Assembly (NCBI RefSeq): GCF_024707545.1
Contig: NZ_CP062229.1
Coordinates: 5,127,501 to 5,191,500, forward strand
Direction: 5' to 3'
DNA: 64,000 nt
Origin: Mesorhizobium onobrychidis
Lineage (GTDB): Bacteria; Pseudomonadota; Alphaproteobacteria; Rhizobiales; Rhizobiaceae
Shown here: positions 28,403-36,555 of the stretch, piece after piece
How positions within the stretch are numbered: the stretch's first letter is position 1
Layout of the letters: every line of letters starts with the position of its first letter
Made by a program: the position numbers and the translations under genes
Notes under the pieces: generated by a model
The model's database searches: none
The model's input: the letters and a program-made list of their open reading frames with translations, nothing else
Told to the model about the DNA's origin: nothing

Positions 28403-28858
28403 TTATTGGGCCGCACCTAAATTCCAGATGTCCCGATGCAAGCGCCATGTCCCGTCGTCGCCCTTTTTCCAGACGACGATGTACTTGCCCGCAAGGGTGG
28501 AGAGGGCGCCGTCTTTGCTCGGCACATCGAGCGTAAATGCGCCAACTTCGTAGGCGAGGTTCGCGCTCTCTTCCACTTCCAGCGCCTTCAGGGTGAGATT
28601 CTTCATCCCGCCTTTGATCGCGCCCTGCCAGAATTCTTCCACGCCCTTGCGGCCATCGACGCGCTTGCCGTCGGGCGGCAGCACGGCAGCGTCCTCGGTA
28701 TACAATTGACCCACCGCCGCCGCGTTTCCGCTGTTGAAGGCGTCCGTGAATTTCGTCAGCGCCGCTTCGATGTCCTCGCGAGCCGACTGGGCGGCCGCAG
28801 ACAATGCAGAGGAAAGAAGCAGCACAGCAGCAAATGCAAATGACTTAACCAGCCTCAT
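28403..28858 (-). CDS. Exported SnoaL-like protein (DUF4440/SgcJ type)
   Basis: A 151-residue protein with a signal peptide (MRLVKSFAFAAVLLLSSALS, cut near AAA-Q). It continues as a SnoaL-like cone fold: IEAALTKFTDAFNSGNAAAV, GQLYTEDAAVLPPDG, KYIVVWKKGDDGTWRLHRDI and WN. The family includes ketosteroid-isomerase-like enzymes and many proteins without known activity. GGGAGGACGAG precedes the ATG at 28858, and an upstream in-frame ATG would hide the signal. It is probably periplasmic and single. Confidence 0.82.
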   Translation of the reverse strand: MRLVKSFAFAAVLLLSSALSAAAQSAREDIEAALTKFTDAFNSGNAAAVGQLYTEDAAVLPPDGKRVDGRKGVEEFWQGAIKGGMKNLTLKALEVEESANLAYEVGAFTLDVPSKDGALSTLAGKYIVVWKKGDDGTWRLHRDIWNLGAAQ

Positions 28859-28960
28859 CTCGTCCTCCCTTTGCGTGATATCCACCGGATGAATAGCGCC
28901 CATCCTGAGTGCGTCGCCGCGCCGCTCAATGGCCGGATCATGACTTACATTAGACTTATC

Positions 28961-29199
28961 TTATATTATGGCGCAAGCACCACCAGACGCTCTCGACAAC
29001 AGGCAAGCAAGCGACTGCCGTGGAACCTTTAAAAGCCAAATGCCTTGGATCACGTCGCGCGTGCCGTAGACAACGCCGACCTCTTGCCGGATTCCATCGA
29101 TACGACGGCCGAGAACGGCGACCTCCTGATCGCGCGCACGGTTGCGCTCGCTCCACTCATTATGCGTGACTGTGCCCGCTCGCAGATCAGCAATGGCAG
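28961..29199 (-). pseudogene. Possible decayed reading frame
   Basis: The minus strand has an open stretch without a start codon: AAIADLRAGTVTHNEWSERN, then ARDQEVAVLGRRIDGIRQEV and GVVYGTRDVIQGIWLLK, ending TAA at 28961. The composition is protein-like and reminiscent of small phage coiled-coil proteins, but I cannot name a family. The missing start and short length suggest a remnant. Confidence 0.3.
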
Positions 29200-29331
29200 C
29201 GTCGGTTCGATGCCGTCATTCTCCGCATCGAGCGGAACCCATGAGGAAAAAAATCTGTAAACGGCCCTCTAAACGGGTCGGAATGCCATTCTCCCGAAGT
29301 CGGAAATATGGCACTATGTCTTTGAAAATAC

Positions 29332-29408
29332 TGGCGATCCCGACAGGATTCGAACCTGTGACCATCGGCTTAGAAGGCCGGTGCTCTATCCAGCTGAGCT
29401 ACGGGACC
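29332..29408 (-). tRNA. tRNA-Arg (TCT)
   Basis: A full cloverleaf on the minus strand. Acceptor GGTCCCG pairs with CGGGATC. The D arm is GCTC/GAGC, the anticodon loop is CTTCTAA (anticodon TCT), and the T arm ACAGG-TTCGAAT-CCTGT is standard. Discriminator G and an encoded CCA follow. It decodes AGA. A C-A mismatch sits at the top of the anticodon stem. tRNA-Arg genes are common island attachment points, and the accessory region lies immediately to the left. Confidence 0.93.
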
Positions 29409-29470
29409 GCTGGGCCGACGTTAAGGGCCGGCTGAGTTATGCGCTGGGACGGCTGCCCGGCATTTGCCGG

Positions 29471-29776
29471 TCAATGCGTCCAGGGCGTCCTGCGGTCATA
29501 GCGGAAATTCTCCGCATAGGAAATCTGGCGGCGCTTGGATTCCTTCGGCTCCTCGACACGGTAGGCCAGCCCCTCTTTCTCCGCATAAGCCACCGCCTCT
29601 TCCCGGGTGTCGAAGGTGAGCCTGATCTGGCTCCGCATGTCACCCGACGTGGTATAGCCCATCAGCGGATCGATTTTCTTGCGCATCTCGGGATCGAATT
29701 CCAGCACCCACTGGCCGGTCTTGGCCTTGCCGGACTGCATCGCGGTTTTGGCTGGGCTGAAAATGCGCGCGGACAT
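29471..29776 (-). CDS. NDUFS4-type complex I accessory subunit
   Basis: A 101-residue protein starting MSARIFSPAKTAMQSGKAKT. It continues GQWVLEFDPEMRKKIDPLMG and FDTREEAVAYAEKEGLAYRV, and ends with the RRTPWTH tail. This is the ETC complex I 18-kDa (NDUFS4) family, found in alphaproteobacteria and mitochondria. It binds the hydrophilic arm of NADH:ubiquinone oxidoreductase. The ATG at 29776 has GAGG upstream. The nuo operon is not in the window; the gene stands alone next to a tRNA, as it often does in rhizobia. Confidence 0.88.
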   Translation of the reverse strand: MSARIFSPAKTAMQSGKAKTGQWVLEFDPEMRKKIDPLMGYTTSGDMRSQIRLTFDTREEAVAYAEKEGLAYRVEEPKESKRRQISYAENFRYDRRTPWTH

Positions 29777-29949
29777 GGACACCTCGTTGCTACGTGCAAG
29801 CGGCACCGCCGCTGTATTCCCGTCATTACTGCGCAATGCGGCCGGCGGCAAGGCCGATGCCTGCCGTACCCCTTCGGCACGGCGGGCCACCGACGATGAT
29901 CACGCTAGGGTTCACGGCAAAAAAACCCATCCCCTCCGATCAGCTTGAG

Positions 29950-30262
29950 CGGTTTGCTACAACGCAGAAACTAAGCAGGAGCGGCTACCGCTGTGGACGT
30001 TCGCCGGCCTGACCTTGCTAGCCGGCGGGCCTGCGGTTCTCGGAATGTGGCTCGGCAGCCTGGCCTATGCGCCGCAATGGTCGGCGCTGGCGCTTGCCAT
30101 CGGCGCCGGGGCGATCCTGCAGGTCATCGTCGAGGTCGGCGCCTACCTGATGCGCCGTAGCCAGAAGGGTCTCGATGCCTTTCTTCACGCCGCCGGTCGT
30201 GCGTGGGGCTGGGAGCCGGCGTCGCCTTCATATATGCGACGGCCGCCTTGGTGAAGGTCTGA
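29950..30262 (+). pseudogene. C-terminal fragment of a ZIP-like metal transporter
   Basis: The frame reads QERLPLWTFAGLTLLAGGPA, then a helix region VIVEVGAYLMRRSQKGLDAF. After a shift near 30200 it continues VGLGAGVAFIYATAALVKV before TGA at 30260-30262. This matches the last two to three helices of ZIP/ZupT-like metal transporters. The N-terminal two thirds are absent; the upstream sequence belongs to the NDUFS4 side. A remnant left by a deletion or insertion beside the tRNA. Confidence 0.6.
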
Positions 30263-30636
30263 CCGGACAGCAACCTGGGCGCTGAGACGGCGCTGCGAAA
30301 CCGTTGCGCGGGACTTGGCTGGCTGCATTTCCCGCCCGCCCCGCTCTCGGCCCGGGCCTGCCGTTTGTTCCGTTTTCGTCTTTTAAGGGGTCGCGCAGCC
30401 AAGCCCGCACCCCCCGCAAGGACTCGGTCCGCGGTAATCAACTCTTAGCGGGAGCCGCTGCCGAGCACGTTGTGTCGGGCGCCCAAGGCGCTTGGCCAAT
30501 CCCGAAGCAAATCGTTCTCGTCTCGCTTTGGGACAATGGGATTGGCATCTGAATTGCTACATCTGAATTGCTACATCTGAATTGCTAATTGAGACTCGCC
30601 AGAGTGTAGCTACAGCGCTTGCGAAGGGGGATGGAA
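30263..30636. other. Gene-free stretch
   Basis: About 370 bases with no credible gene. It holds a low-similarity echo of the sequence before tRNA-Pro (GTTCCGTTTTCGTC around 30370) and the 14-bp tandem repeat listed separately. The promoter of the zinc-ribbon gene must lie here. Confidence 0.4.
30547..30588. repeat. Three tandem copies of a 14-mer
   Basis: ATCTGAATTGCTAC occurs at 30547-30560 and 30561-30574, then ATCTGAATTGCTAA at 30575-30588. It lies about 50 bases upstream of the zinc-ribbon start, where iterated protein-binding sites could sit. Confidence 0.9.
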
Positions 30637-30855
30637 ATGGGCTTAGCCGAAGACTTGTCTGATGTTGCGCTCACATTCGAATGTCCGAATTGCTCGCATC
30701 CGGCGGTAAGGAAGGGCTCTGCGCTCAAAACGATCGCGCACTTCAGGTGTGACGGGTGCAACGCCAAGGTGCGGATCACTTATCCACAGAAGCTAGCGAT
30801 CTTCGAAAAGCACAAGCTATTGGCCGCTCGAGGGGCGTTGCGATTGGCTAGCTAA
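30637..30855 (+). CDS. Small zinc-ribbon protein (copy 2)
   Basis: A 72-residue protein with one zinc ribbon: LTFECPNCSHPAVRKGSALK, then HFRCDGCNAKVRITYPQKLA and IFEKHKLL. It is a paralogue of the gene at 24960-25169, with the same cysteine spacing but one extra residue in the loop. I chose ATG 30637 because AAGGGGG then lies six bases upstream; ATG 30631 would be too close. A triple 14-bp repeat lies in the promoter region. The role of these ribbons is unknown; nucleic-acid binding is the usual guess. Confidence 0.68.
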   Translation: MGLAEDLSDVALTFECPNCSHPAVRKGSALKTIAHFRCDGCNAKVRITYPQKLAIFEKHKLLAARGALRLAS

Positions 30856-31226
30856 GCCTTTTCCAGGTTGTCGGTCGCGCGGATTTCGATGAGAACAAGA
30901 TGCAGAATTCTGAGGATGGGTATCGTTGGTGACGGGCTGAGGATCGCTCAATTCAAGCAGCTTTCTTGCTGGCGAAGCGATTGATGTTCCAAGCACCGCC
31001 GCCGGTTGACGCGCCGCCGACCTAGTTGAACGCGAGCCTCGGTAGCGCCAGAGGGCGACAAGGCGCGGCTACTTCATTTTTCTATCCATGAGGAGCGCGA
31101 TGAACGGCCGTGGCACTTTTGATGGGACTTTTCGTGCAACTCCCTGCCACTGTATTGCGTTCGTTCCGTTTTTGTCGTTTCGGGGGTTGCCTTCCAAAGC
31201 CCGGAACCCTATAGCCCGCAACGCAT
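30856..31226. other. Gene-free stretch before tRNA-Pro
   Basis: About 370 bases. The minus strand around 30957-31030 reads VGGASTGGGAWNINRFASKK before a stop and could be the tail of a lost gene. Nothing else is recognisable. Confidence 0.35.
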
Positions 31227-31303
<77 letters not shown>

Positions 31304-31429
31304 TTCATTCACCGCGACAGCCGTGCTGCCGGCGCAGCTGCGCCGGACAGCATCTGCGACGGGCGAAGCACCCAAACGACCGATGGGCAGCCCGGATTTC
31401 CGGGCGAGCCCGCCTGAAGCTGCGAAGCG

Positions 31430-32257
31430 TCAGCCTTGGATGAACGCCAGGAGATCCGGATTGATGATCTCCGGGTGGGTGGTGCACATGCCGTGCGGAA
31501 GGCCCTTGTAGACCTTGAGCGTGCCGTGCTTCACCAGCTTGGCTGCAAGCAGAGCGGAGTCGGCAATCGGCACGATCTGGTCGTCATCGCCGTGCATGAT
31601 CAGGACAGGCACGTCGAGCTTCTTCAGGTCCTCCGTAAAATCGGTCTCGGAAAAAGCCTCGATGCAGTCGTAATGGGCCTTGGCTCCGCCCATCATGCCC
31701 TGGCGCCACCAGTTGTCGACGGCCCCTTGCGAGACCTTGGCGCCTTCGCGATTGAAACCGTAGAACGGGCCGGCCGGCACATCCCTGTAGAACTCGGCGC
31801 GGTTGGCGACCAAAGCGGCACGGAAGCCGTCGAAGACCTCGATCGGCAGGCCGCCGGGGTTGCTGTCGGTCTTGAGCATGATCGGCGGCACCGCGCCGAT
31901 CAGCACCGCCTTGGCGACGCGTCCTTCGCCACCGTAGCGGGCAACGTAACGCGCCACCTCGCCGCCGCCGGTCGAGTGGCCGATATGGACGGCGCTCTTG
32001 AGATCAAGGTGAGTGACCAGAGCCGCGACATCGGCGGCATAGGTGTCCATCTCGTTACCGGTTGCCGTCTGTGTCGAGCGACCGTGCCCGCGCCGGTCAT
32101 GCGCGATAACGCGATAGCCCTTGTCGAGGAAGAACAGCATCTGGTTGTCCCAGTCGTCGGCGCTGAGCGGCCAGCCGTGATGGAACACGATTGGCTGCCC
32201 TGTGCCCCAATCCTTGTAGAAGATCTCGGTGCCGTCCTTGGTGGTGAATGTGCTCAT
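31430..32257 (-). CDS. Alpha/beta hydrolase (non-haem haloperoxidase-like)
   Basis: A 275-residue cytoplasmic hydrolase. The oxyanion region is [14 protein letters not shown], followed by [12 protein letters not shown]. The nucleophile elbow GHSTGGGE carries the serine, [13 protein letters not shown] the acid region, and [12 protein letters not shown] the histidine. This set is typical of the esterase/chloroperoxidase subgroup (Cpo/Bro-like). GAGGAG precedes ATG 32257. It is divergent from a GlxA-type AraC regulator, with 128 bases between, and is the likely target of that regulator. Natural substrate unknown. Confidence 0.87.
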   Translation of the reverse strand: MSTFTTKDGTEIFYKDWGTGQPIVFHHGWPLSADDWDNQMLFFLDKGYRVIAHDRRGHGRSTQTATGNEMDTYAADVAALVTHLDLKSAVHIGHSTGGGEVARYVARYGGEGRVAKAVLIGAVPPIMLKTDSNPGGLPIEVFDGFRAALVANRAEFYRDVPAGPFYGFNREGAKVSQGAVDNWWRQGMMGGAKAHYDCIEAFSETDFTEDLKKLDVPVLIMHGDDDQIVPIADSALLAAKLVKHGTLKVYKGLPHGMCTTHPEIINPDLLAFIQG

Positions 32258-32350
32258 CGTCGTACTCCTCGATGTGGTTGGCTGAATTGGTTGGGGGAAG
32301 GTTCGTTCCTTCTGTGGACAAGCTATTGCAACGGAGTCATGGTGAGGATT

Positions 32351-32385
32351 GGCAAAACAGACATTGTACATGGCAAAACTGACAA
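32351..32385. promoter_or_regulatory. Direct repeats, AraC-type half-sites
   Basis: GGCAAAACAGACA at 32351-32363 and GGCAAAACTGACA at 32372-32384 are 21 bases apart, two helical turns on the same face. They end one base before the regulator start codon. Binding there would control both divergent genes. Confidence 0.6.
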
Positions 32386-33384
32386 ATGATCGCGGCGCGT
32401 GATCCGGTCGAAATCGGCCTCGTTGTATATCCTGGCGTTCAGGGAGCGGCCGTTCTTGGGCTGACCGATCTCTTCCAGCTGGCCAACCGGCTGGCTGCCG
32501 AACGGTCGCCGGACGTGCTGAGGCTTCGTGTCAGCCATTGGCAGTTGCAAGAGGCGAGCCAAACCGTCATCCGCACCTTCGACAGCGAGCCCGGCCCCGG
32601 CCATGGACCTGCCATGGTCATCTTGCCTCCGACCCTGGGTGATCCGATTCCGCGCGAGGTGGCCGCGCCCTATGCCGACTGGCTCAGGGCCCGCCATGCG
32701 GCGGGCGCGACGCTCGGCTCGGTCTGCGCCGGCGCCTTCGTGCTTGCCGAGACCGGTCTGCTGTCGGGTCGTGCGGCGACAACGCACTGGGCCTATCGCG
32801 ACGCGCTGGCGATACGCTTCCCCGACATCGTGCTGGATGCCGACAAGCTGGTCATCGACGATGGCGACATCATCACCGCCGGCGGCTACATGGCCTGGAC
32901 CGATCTCGGCCTGAAGCTCGTCGACCGGGTGCTCGGGCCGACCGTGATGATAGAAACCGCCCGCTTCATGCTGGTGGACCCGCCGGGGCGCGAGCAACGC
33001 TTCTATAGCCCCTTTGCTCCCAGGCTGAGCCATCGCGACGAAGCTATCCTCAAAGTGCAGCACTGGCTCCAGGCGAGAGGCGCGCGCGGTGTGACGCTTG
33101 CCACCATGGCGGAGCATGCGGCCTTGGAGGAGCGGACCTTTTTGCGCCGCTTTCGTAACGCCACCGGCCTCAAGCCGACCGAGTATTGCCAGCACCTGCG
33201 CGTCGGCAAGGCGCGTGAGATGCTGGAAGCGACGACCCGATCCATAGACCAGATCGCCTGGGATGTCGGCTATGACGATCCCGGCTCCTTCCGCAAAGTT
33301 TTCGCCAGGATAACCGGCCTGGTGCCTGGCGATTACCGCAGGCGCTTCGGCGTGGAACGCGCCCCGTCCGACGGCGGGAGTTGA
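32386..33384 (+). CDS. GlxA-type AraC family regulator
   Basis: A 332-residue regulator. The N-terminal DJ-1/PfpI-like domain begins [20 protein letters not shown] and has a nucleophile-elbow-like [14 protein letters not shown] (cysteine present). The C-terminal AraC helix-turn-helix pair includes [20 protein letters not shown] and [19 protein letters not shown]. The start lacks a clear ribosome-binding site, and the direct repeats overlap the leader. It is divergent from the hydrolase. GlxA regulators respond to small metabolites; the ligand is unknown here. Confidence 0.87.
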   Translation: MIAARDPVEIGLVVYPGVQGAAVLGLTDLFQLANRLAAERSPDVLRLRVSHWQLQEASQTVIRTFDSEPGPGHGPAMVILPPTLGDPIPREVAAPYADWLRARHAAGATLGSVCAGAFVLAETGLLSGRAATTHWAYRDALAIRFPDIVLDADKLVIDDGDIITAGGYMAWTDLGLKLVDRVLGPTVMIETARFMLVDPPGREQRFYSPFAPRLSHRDEAILKVQHWLQARGARGVTLATMAEHAALEERTFLRRFRNATGLKPTEYCQHLRVGKAREMLEATTRSIDQIAWDVGYDDPGSFRKVFARITGLVPGDYRRRFGVERAPSDGGS

Positions 33385-33483
33385 GCGGTGGCAGTGGCGG
33401 TTGTGACGAGTCTCGATCGGGACCGCCGGACGGCTCGACGGGGTTTCAAAACAGGATCGCACCTATCGGCTTTGCTTGCTTCC

Positions 33484-33867
33484 TTAAAGAGCGCTTTCGA
33501 TATCGGTCCTCGAAAAATCGTCGCCGACATAAAGCAGGCGGCAGGCATGTTCCTTCGCCACTTCATAGGCGAAGCAGTCACCGAAATTGAGCGCAGCCGG
33601 GTGAATGCCCTTACCCCATTTCGCGTAGGCCTCGGCGATACGGCGCGCAGAGGCCGGCGTCACTGCCGCAATTTCGAAACCAAGCCCGTCGATCAGGCCG
33701 GACAGCTCTTCGCCGACATTGCGCCGCGCCGCGACGATCAGCGCTTCGGCCACGGTGCCGGCGGAAATCAGGATGTCGTCTTCGGCCCCGAGCGCCGCGA
33801 TGCAGACATCAGCCTCCGGCTCGTCAAGAACGATCGCCATCAGCGCCGAGGTATCGACCACGATCAT
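33484..33867 (-). CDS. vapC: PIN-domain toxin (VapC)
   Basis: A 127-residue PIN-domain ribonuclease. The acidic metal residues are visible: MIVVDTSALMAI (first Asp), a glutamate in GTVAEALIVA, an Asp in LNFGDCFAYEVA, and the YVGDDFSRTD end. VapC toxins cut RNA, most often initiator tRNA or rRNA, when the antitoxin is lost. Its ATG overlaps the antitoxin stop by four bases. The module lies between the GlxA gene and a palindromic repeat. It is complete by sequence. Confidence 0.9.
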   Translation of the reverse strand: MIVVDTSALMAIVLDEPEADVCIAALGAEDDILISAGTVAEALIVAARRNVGEELSGLIDGLGFEIAAVTPASARRIAEAYAKWGKGIHPAALNFGDCFAYEVAKEHACRLLYVGDDFSRTDIESAL

Positions 33868-34121
33868 TCGGGCAGGCCATCATCGCCATAGAGGAAATCC
33901 TGGCTTCGCGCAGCAGATGGCCCATCCTTCGCCCTCGCGGCGCCGGATGCGCGCATCGCCTCCAGCAATGCCCGACGGCTTTTCCTGTCCGGCACTGCCT
34001 TGACGGGAACCAGGCGTACGGCCGCATGACCGTGCCGGGTCAAAATGACTTCGTCACCTGCCTCGGCACGACGCACCAATTCTGTCAGCTGTCCCTTGGC
34101 GTCTGTAACGGATACCTCCAT
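33864..34121 (-). CDS. vapB: Phd/YefM-type antitoxin (VapB)
   Basis: An 85-residue antitoxin. The N-terminal Phd-type DNA-binding region is MEVSVTDAKGQLTELVRRAE and AGDEVILTRHGHAAVRLVP. The C-terminal half (LLEAMRASGAARAKDGPSAA, SQDFLYGDDG) would wrap the toxin. GAGGAG is upstream of ATG 34121; an upstream start would add 20 residues that overlap the operator. Two 21-bp inverted repeats lie upstream, so autoregulation by the pair is very likely. Confidence 0.88.
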   Translation of the reverse strand: MEVSVTDAKGQLTELVRRAEAGDEVILTRHGHAAVRLVPVKAVPDRKSRRALLEAMRASGAARAKDGPSAARSQDFLYGDDGLPE

Positions 34122-34134
34122 CGGCCGCTCCTCT

Positions 34135-34189
34135 ATGGACCAACCTCTGGTCCATGTTTGCAATGAAAATAGACCATTCAACGGTCCAT
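34135..34189. promoter_or_regulatory. Two 21-bp operators of the VapBC module
   Basis: ATGGACCA-N5-TGGTCCAT (34135-34155) is perfect. A second, imperfect copy of the same 21-base layout, ATAGACC-N7-GGTCCAT, lies at 34169-34189. The centres are 34 bases apart, and the sites directly precede the antitoxin gene. Confidence 0.75.
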
Positions 34190-34432
34190 TACAACGGCCT
34201 AAGGCGAGCGGTTGCGACTATCCGTGAGCGCGGTTGCCAGTGCCGTACACGCGACTACCGACCCCTCATTGAAGGCAAGCTCGCCGGGAAGAGAACCCCA
34301 ACCGCCTCACTCCCGGCGAGCCTACAACCTGATTTGATACGCAATCAGGACCGGGGTTAGCCGGCAAGGCTGATGTTGCAAGACAGATGCCAGCACTGGT
34401 TTCCCGAAATGGGACACGGCCGAGGCTTTTCC

Positions 34433-34540
34433 TTCTCCCCTTGTGGGAGAAGGTGGCCGAGCCCACGGGTCTTGCCTCCGGCAAGCCCGAGGACAGGCTC
34501 CGCTCGGTCGAATGAGGGGTGTTCCAGCTTGGCAGACACC
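34433..34540. repeat. RIME-like repeat, partial
   Basis: It contains CTTCTCCCCTTGTGGGAGAA, then GGTGGCCGAGC and GAATGAGGGGTGTTCCAGCT, as in the element at 3781-3927. It has a different middle and no matching right arm. With its flanks it accounts for the gene-free stretch 34190-34617. Confidence 0.75.
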
Positions 34541-34617
34541 CCCATCCGATCGGGCGTTCAGCGACAGGATCGCCAGCGCCTCATTTCTTCCAGCACCCCT
34601 CATCCGGCTCCCACCGC

Positions 34618-35322
34618 CTAAATCTCGAACTCGCCCTGCCCCTCATCCATGGCGCTGACGGTTTCGGCGGCGAGCGCTCTCGTGATCGGCGTCTTGCGCT
34701 CCAGCGCGGTGCGATCCAGCCGCTCGACCACCCGCATTGCGGTGGCCAGCGAGCGTTCGATGCGGCGCACCAGATATTGCACGACATGCGGCTCGACCTC
34801 GACCTGGCGGTCGGCAAACAGCTTGGTGATGACGCCGGCCAGCAAGTGATCGTCGGGCTCGTGGATCTCGACCGTCGCCGCCGCCTTCAGCCGCGAAGCG
34901 AGGTCCGGAAGACTGACGCCCCAAGCGGACGGAAAGCGCCGCGCGGTCAGCAGCAAGGTCGAGCCGGCCCCGCGCGCCGCGTTGATCAGATGGAACAGCC
35001 CCTGTTCATCGACCGGACCGGCATCGACATCGTCGATCAGGGCCGGCCGCGCGCCGAGGCTGGCCATGCAGTCGCCGATCCGCCCGGCGTCGACCTTCAC
35101 TGCTCCGGCGCGGGCGCGCCAGATCGAGGCCAGGTGGGTTTTTCCAGAGCCAGCCGGACCGGCGAGCACTACCACCGGCGACGGCCAGTCCGGCCAGCGA
35201 TCGACCAGCGACACCGCTTGGCTGTTGGTGCCGGAGACGACGAGCTCGTCGCGCGAATAGCCGGTGCCGTGGCCGAGATCGAGCGGCAACTGGCGCGGCG
35301 GGTCAATCTTGTTGTCCGGCAT
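34618..35322 (-). CDS. hdaA: HdaA, regulatory inactivator of DnaA
   Basis: A 234-residue AAA+ protein related to DnaA domain III. It starts MPDNKIDPPRQLPLDLG, where the QLPLDL box is the sliding-clamp-binding motif. Walker A AGPAGSGKTHLA, a PALIDDVDAG Walker B equivalent and a C-terminal helical region (VVQYLVRRIERSLATAMRVV) follow. With the beta clamp it promotes ATP hydrolysis by DnaA after replication starts. It is third in the CDP-alcohol transferase-permease-hdaA block, a conserved alphaproteobacterial arrangement. A 28-bp duplication lies across its start. Confidence 0.9.
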   Translation of the reverse strand: MPDNKIDPPRQLPLDLGHGTGYSRDELVVSGTNSQAVSLVDRWPDWPSPVVVLAGPAGSGKTHLASIWRARAGAVKVDAGRIGDCMASLGARPALIDDVDAGPVDEQGLFHLINAARGAGSTLLLTARRFPSAWGVSLPDLASRLKAAATVEIHEPDDHLLAGVITKLFADRQVEVEPHVVQYLVRRIERSLATAMRVVERLDRTALERKTPITRALAAETVSAMDEGQGEFEI

Positions 35323-35363
35323 CTGGCTCAACTGCCTTGTTGTCCGGCATCTGGCTCAACTGC
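35308..35363. repeat. Perfect 28-bp tandem duplication
   Basis: The two units, 35308-35335 and 35336-35363, are identical and contain TTGTTGTCCGGCATCTGGCT. Together they span the permease stop and the hdaA start codon. Each unit carries an ATG-CCG-GAC-AAC-AAG, but only the one at 35322 is in the hdaA frame. Confidence 0.95.
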
Positions 35364-36555
35364 GCGGCCCACCGCTCCCGCGGCGACGCGCCGGCAGCGG
35401 CGGGACAGGTTCGGTGTTGTGGCCCTTGTAGAGCGGCGACTCCAGATAGCGGGAAATGGCAAAGCGCACCAGAACGGCAACAGCGGCCGAGGCCGGCACG
35501 GCGATCAGCAAGCCGACGAAGCCGAACAGCGCGCCGAAGGCAAACAGCGAAAACATCAGCCACACCGGATGCAGGCCGACGCTTTTTCCGACCAGCCTCG
35601 GCTGCAGGATGTTGCCCTCGATGAACTGGCCGACGAAGAACACGCCGGCCACCGCCGCGACCATGGTCCAGTCCGGCCAGAACTGAACGAAAGCGACGCC
35701 GACGGCCAGCACCAGCCCGGTCAGCGAGCCGACATAGGGAATAAAAGAGATCAGCCCGGCGAACAGGCCGATGAGGATGCCGAAATTCAGGCCGGTCAAG
35801 GTCAGGCCGGTGGCGTACATGGCGCCTAGTACCAGGCACAGCGTGCCCTGGCCGCGCACAAAGCCGGCGGTGGCGGTGTTGATGTCGTTGGCGATTACCC
35901 TGACGGTCTGGACATAGTCGCGCGGCACCCAGCTGTCGACGATCGCCACCATGCGGTCCCAGTCGAGCAGCATGTAGAAGGCGACGACGGGCGTGACGAC
36001 GAACAGGCTAACCACCGACACCAGCGCCACGCCGGAGCTCCAGATCGAGGTGAACACCGTGGTCAGGAGGCCGAAGCCGGAGGTCAGCAGCGAGTTCAAC
36101 CCTTCGCGCAGGCCATTGGCGTCGACGCCGAATTGCTCTTCCAGCCATCTCGGATCGAAGCTGGTGATCAGGCTCTGCAGCCGGGTCAGGTATTCCGGCA
36201 GCTTGCTGGCGAAATCGGCCATCTGCGAAGCCAGCACCGGAATGAGGATGACGAAGGCCAGCACCAGAACGACGATGAAGGCAAACAGGATGACAATCGT
36301 CGCCATCAGCCTGGACAGGCCGAGCCGCTGCAGCCGGTCGGCGACCGGGTCGAGGAAGTAGGCGAGCACCATGCCGGCGACGAACGGCAGCAGGATGCCG
36401 CTGAAGACATAGAGAAAGATCGCGAGGATGATGGCGCTGATCAGCCAGAAGCGGATTTGGCGGCGAAACACGCCAGACGCGGCAGCATCGGCAGCCGCAG
36501 CCTCGGCTGCCGCGTCGATGTCCTGGTCAGGTGCCCGGTGTGGAGCCTTCGCCAT
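35356..36555 (-). CDS. AI-2E family transporter (PerM-like)
   Basis: A 399-residue polytopic membrane protein. It opens with a soluble Ala-rich stretch, then FWLISAIILAIFLYVFSGIL and FVAGMVLAYFLDPVADRLQR, the typical start of the AI-2E exporter/UPF0118 family. Later helices include IGLFAGLISFIPYVGSLTGL. These proteins move small solutes; roles in AI-2 export or sodium/proton exchange are known for a few members. The start overlaps the upstream gene by 29 bases and the gene runs into hdaA, so all three are co-transcribed. Confidence 0.85.
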   Translation of the reverse strand: MAKAPHRAPDQDIDAAAEAAAADAAASGVFRRQIRFWLISAIILAIFLYVFSGILLPFVAGMVLAYFLDPVADRLQRLGLSRLMATIVILFAFIVVLVLAFVILIPVLASQMADFASKLPEYLTRLQSLITSFDPRWLEEQFGVDANGLREGLNSLLTSGFGLLTTVFTSIWSSGVALVSVVSLFVVTPVVAFYMLLDWDRMVAIVDSWVPRDYVQTVRVIANDINTATAGFVRGQGTLCLVLGAMYATGLTLTGLNFGILIGLFAGLISFIPYVGSLTGLVLAVGVAFVQFWPDWTMVAAVAGVFFVGQFIEGNILQPRLVGKSVGLHPVWLMFSLFAFGALFGFVGLLIAVPASAAVAVLVRFAISRYLESPLYKGHNTEPVPPLPARRRGSGGPRS

